A DNA stretch of 17,221 bases from Chloroflexota bacterium. Its GTDB lineage: Bacteria > Chloroflexota > UBA11872. Position 1 is the first letter of the stretch. Every line of letters begins with the position of its first letter. The DNA is taken from the NCBI GenBank assembly GCA_028875175.1, contig JAPPFO010000107.1:1-17221 (forward strand), in the 5' to 3' direction. The position numbers and the translations under genes were made by a program. Below are positions 14,943-17,221 of the stretch, one piece after another. Below the pieces are notes generated by a model. The model saw nothing but the letters and a program-made list of their open reading frames with translations. It made no database searches and was not told the DNA's origin.

Positions 14943-15068
14943 CGGCCGGCGAGGCACGCCTTTGAGCCGGGCGCTGTTGGCACGGCACTGCGACACGGCT
15001 ACGGTGAGGGGCAGGCAAGTGGCGAGGGTGATTGCACACCTCGTTCCCTCGGGTAGAGGCGGCATGAC
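14943..15068 (+). promoter_or_regulatory. Leader of the aminotransferase-acetyltransferase pair
   Basis: The 126 bases before the aminotransferase hold a hairpin CGAGGGTG (15023-15030) with CACACCTCG (15035-15043), one bulged A, and a competing pairing of CGAGGG (15023-15028) with CCCTCG (15046-15051). AGAGG at 15055-15059 is a good ribosome site nine bases before GTG 15069. No T-run follows the hairpin. Any regulatory role is a guess. Confidence 0.3.
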
Positions 15069-16436
15069 GTGAAAGACCCGCGTGCGCACGACGTGTCTAG
15101 CTCTTACGCGCTATGGGAGCGCGCCAACCGGGTGATTCCCGGCGGATCGCAGCTGATCAGCCGGCGGCCGTATGCCTTCGCCAACGGGGTGGCGCCGGTA
15201 TACGCCGAGCGCGGCAAGGGCTCGCGCATCTGGGATGACCAAGGCGTGGAATACCTGGACTACGGCATGTCAGTAACGTCGGCGATCCTGGGCTACGCCG
15301 ACGACGTCGTGGATCAGGCGGTCATCGAGCAGATCGGCAAGGGCACGACGTACTCGCTGAACAGTGAGCGCGAAATCGAGCTGGCGGAACTGCTGATCGA
15401 GCGGATTCCGTGCGCGGAGATGGTGCGGTTTTCGAAGGGCGGCGGCGAGTCGTGCGGCATCGCCGTGCGCATTGCGCGTGGGACCACGGGGCGAGACGTG
15501 GTGCTGTTCAGCGGCTATCACGGGTGGCATGACTGGTACCTGGCCGCGGGTCATTTGCAGGAGGGGGCGTTCGATCCGTTTGCGGTGCCGAACATCCAGC
15601 CGACCGGGGTGCCCAAAGCGCTGCGGGGCACCTCCATTCCGTTTCCCTGGGGGGACCTTGCAGCGCTTGCGTCGCTGCTCGAACAGCATCGCGGCCAGGT
15701 GGCCGCGATCATGATGGAGCCGATCCTGCTGGGCGAAGCGCCGCCGGCCGGCTACCTGGCCGGGGTACGCGAGCTCGCGACGCGCGAGAACGTGGTACTT
15801 ATCTTCGACGAAGTCACCACAAACTTCCGTTACGGGGCCAACGGGATCCAGGAGTTCGTGGGCGTGATCCCGGACCTGGCGTGTTTTGCGAAGGCGATAT
15901 CCAACGGTTTCGCCATGGGCGCGGTGGTCGGCCAGCGCTGGGTTATGGAGCCGGCGTCAAACATGTTTGTAAGCAGTACTTACTGGAGCGACCTGGTGGG
16001 GATTGTGGCCGCGATCACGACGCTGAAGGAGATCGAGCGGCGTGAGGTGCCGGCTGCCCTGGCGTCCTACGGCGAGCGCCTGCAGTCGGGCATGCGCGAG
16101 GTGCTGGACGAGATGGACCTGCCAGTTGAGATTGCAGGCCTGCCGGCCACGCCGGGCTTTACGTTCACCGGGCCGTCTGACGCGGAGGAATCGAAGAAGC
16201 TCAACGTGCTGGTAGCTCAGGAAACCGCCAAGCGGGGCGTCCTGTTCAATACGCATCCGCGTCACAGCTCGGCGCACACCGACCGTGACCTTGGCATCAC
16301 CCTGGAGGTGTTTCGGGACGCGCTGGCGGTGGCGAAGGACGCACTGGCGCGAAATGGCGTGGATGACGTGCTGGAGGCCAGTCTGGCGCCGGCACTGGTA
16401 CCCCGGCCATCGGTCAAGCGGCGCACGGAGGTGTGA
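15069..16436 (+). CDS. Class III PLP-dependent aminotransferase, glutamate-1-semialdehyde mutase-like
   Basis: PLP enzyme of the GSA-aminomutase-like branch; substrate unknown. The 455-residue protein begins near ANRVIPGGSQLISRRPYAF as HemL relatives do. The cofactor site is visible: IFDEVT with Asp247 and FAKAISNGFAMG with Lys275 for the Schiff base. Two segments depart from HemL: the phosphate-binding segment reads SKGGGESCG (122-130) rather than NSGTEA, and the next block is SGYHGWHDWYL instead of YHGHxD. Those features resemble GSA-mutase-like transaminases of surface-sugar and secondary loci rather than the tetrapyrrole enzyme. The GTG start has AGAGG nine bases upstream. The stop overlaps the acetyltransferase start as GTGA, suggesting a two-gene unit. 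A role in heme or B12 precursor supply would be tempting near cob genes but is not supported by the motifs. Confidence 0.85.
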   Translation: MKDPRAHDVSSSYALWERANRVIPGGSQLISRRPYAFANGVAPVYAERGKGSRIWDDQGVEYLDYGMSVTSAILGYADDVVDQAVIEQIGKGTTYSLNSEREIELAELLIERIPCAEMVRFSKGGGESCGIAVRIARGTTGRDVVLFSGYHGWHDWYLAAGHLQEGAFDPFAVPNIQPTGVPKALRGTSIPFPWGDLAALASLLEQHRGQVAAIMMEPILLGEAPPAGYLAGVRELATRENVVLIFDEVTTNFRYGANGIQEFVGVIPDLACFAKAISNGFAMGAVVGQRWVMEPASNMFVSSTYWSDLVGIVAAITTLKEIERREVPAALASYGERLQSGMREVLDEMDLPVEIAGLPATPGFTFTGPSDAEESKKLNVLVAQETAKRGVLFNTHPRHSSAHTDRDLGITLEVFRDALAVAKDALARNGVDDVLEASLAPALVPRPSVKRRTEV

Positions 16437-17008
16437 CCACCGGCGACTGGCCGCCGCTCCCGGAGACCATCCACACTCCGAGATTGCTCCTGCGACAGTT
16501 CAGCCTGGCCGACGCGGAGAACGTCTTCGCTTATCGGCGCGATCCGGAAGTGGGACGCTTCATTCCGTTCAGGCAGCCATTTGAGCGACACGATGCGGAC
16601 GTGTTTGTCGCCACACAGGCATTGGCTGATCCATGCGAGCGGTGCGTGTGGGCCCTGGAGCAGAAGGGCCAGGTCGTGGGCGGGGTGAGCCTGGAACTGG
16701 ATCGCCGGATGGCACGGGCAGAACTGGGCTATGAACTGGCACGGTGGCTGTGGGGCCGCGGTCTCATGGTTGAGGCCGCGTCAGCGGTGATTGACCAAGC
16801 GTTCGACCGGCTGCCGATCATCAAGCTCACCGCCACGGCGACCGCCCCGAACGTCCGCTCGACCCGGGTCCTCGAGAAACTCGGCATGCGGCGCGAGGCG
16901 CTGCTGCGTCAGCACTGGGTGCATGAGGGACGAGTGCTGGACGAGGTCCGCTACGGACTCCTCCGTGAGGAGTGGAAGGAACTCCCGGCCGCCAACTCGG
17001 AGCCGTAG
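16433..17008 (+). CDS. GNAT family N-acetyltransferase, RimJ/RimL-like
   Basis: Acetyl-CoA-dependent N-acyltransferase of unknown substrate. The protein has 191 residues and opens with the usual IHTPRLLLRQFSLADAENVF strand-helix of RimJ/RimL-type enzymes. The middle holds AELGYELARWLWGRGLMVEA, where the acetyl-CoA pyrophosphate loop is expected, and the C-terminal half has NVRSTRVLEKLGMRREALLR and then a VRYGLLREEW ending, all typical of the family. The GTG start overlaps the aminotransferase stop by four bases; GGAGG at 16427-16431 is only one base away, so initiation probably depends on coupling. It may act on the amine formed by the upstream aminotransferase, but this is only contextual inference; ribosomal-protein or drug acetylation are equally open. 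Confidence 0.88.
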   Translation: MTTGDWPPLPETIHTPRLLLRQFSLADAENVFAYRRDPEVGRFIPFRQPFERHDADVFVATQALADPCERCVWALEQKGQVVGGVSLELDRRMARAELGYELARWLWGRGLMVEAASAVIDQAFDRLPIIKLTATATAPNVRSTRVLEKLGMRREALLRQHWVHEGRVLDEVRYGLLREEWKELPAANSEP

Positions 17009-17032
17009 CGCCGCGTCGCCAAACACGCGGCG
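17009..17032 (+). terminator. Strong hairpin directly after the acetyltransferase stop, possible terminator
   Basis: CGCCGCGT (17009-17016) and ACGCGGCG (17025-17032) are a perfect 8-bp inverted repeat around an 8-base loop, beginning the base after the TAG stop. It is G+C-rich and well placed for a terminator or 3'-end stabiliser, but it is followed by GTGTCGCC with no T-run, so it is not a canonical intrinsic terminator. Confidence 0.45.
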
Positions 17033-17047
17033 GTGTCGCCGGGTGCA

Positions 17048-17058
17048 TCTGCTAGATT
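17048..17058 (+). promoter_or_regulatory. Candidate extended -10 promoter for the right-edge gene
   Basis: TGCTAGATT has the extended -10 form TGnTAnnnT, with the hexamer TAGATT at 17053-17058, about 45 bases before the ATG at 17104. No convincing -35 was seen, which extended -10 promoters can tolerate. One short match in a 95-base gap, so low confidence. Confidence 0.3.
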
Positions 17059-17103
17059 CGCGCCCAGTCGCCACGGTACCGCGGCGGACGGCGCGAGGAC
17101 GAC

Positions 17104-17221
17104 ATGGCTTTCTCGTTTCCGACGGGTGTCAGGCGGCGGACGGACTGTCTCTCGATGATCCTGGGCGAGGACATCGCCGAGCAGGAGATGCTGGCCTGGC
17201 GTCTGGAGCCGGGCGAACTGG
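17104..17221 (+). CDS. Unidentified protein, N-terminal 39 codons only
   Basis: An open frame starts at ATG 17104 and runs off the right edge without a stop. GAGGA at 17095-17099 is a good ribosome site four bases upstream. The visible protein begins MAFSFPTGVRRRTDCLSMI and continues acidic and hydrophilic (GEDIAEQEMLAWRLEPGEL), with no signal peptide or recognisable motif. The family is not recognised. The preceding hairpin and candidate promoter suggest that it starts a new transcription unit. Confidence 0.6.
   Translation, partial: MAFSFPTGVRRRTDCLSMILGEDIAEQEMLAWRLEPGEL

Noticed and set aside
15069..16436. Aminotransferase as HemL (glutamate-1-semialdehyde mutase) supplying tetrapyrrole precursor to the cob operons
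   Set aside because: The NSGTEA and YHGHxD motifs of HemL are replaced, and the gene is paired with an acetyltransferase; a different substrate is more likely.

Overview
The window is G+C-rich bacterial DNA, probably from a member of the Chloroflexota or a similar uncultivated lineage. That guess rests on three things: a lipoprotein with a long Thr/Pro/Ala/Glu linker, frequent GTG/TTG starts with overlapping genes, and a palindromic CCCTCTCC...GGAGAGGG dispersed element at the left edge. No rRNA or tRNA gene is present to confirm it, so the taxonomy is inference only.

Bases 1-423 hold the dispersed palindrome, a candidate promoter and a clear cobalamin riboswitch. Bases 424-7358 (+ strand) are a tight riboswitch-led operon of eight genes: the ABC importer btuC-btuF-btuD, then cobO, cobT, cobS, cobC and cobU. 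Bases 7401-8870 (- strand) hold a lone beta-propeller, glycosidase-like gene. Bases 9114-13605 are a second, leftward cobalamin operon transcribed cbiB-cobD-cobQ-pduX, with overlapping or nearly abutting genes.

Taken together, the two operons encode B12/corrinoid uptake, corrin adenosylation and the later steps of the pathway. CobQ amidates the corrin ring. PduX and CobD make aminopropanol phosphate from threonine, and CbiB attaches it. CobU, CobT, CobS and CobC build and join the nucleotide loop. No corrin ring-building gene, no cbiA/cobB and no bluB is seen here, so salvage of incomplete corrinoids or ring synthesis encoded elsewhere are both possible.

Bases 13606-14117 hold no recognisable gene but are rich in small inverted repeats. 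Bases 14118-14942 encode a single-domain voltage-gated cation channel with noticeably lower G+C than its surroundings and an unusual Gly-containing selectivity filter (TLEGWTE). Bases 15069-17008 hold a glutamate-1-semialdehyde-mutase-like class III aminotransferase coupled to a GNAT acetyltransferase, followed by a strong hairpin. An unidentified gene starts at 17104 and runs off the right edge.

The most interesting candidates are the Gly-filter channel (possibly Ca2+-permeable) sitting in a compositionally distinct patch, and the two-operon arrangement in which only one operon has a visible riboswitch. Nothing in the window demands a wholly new system.
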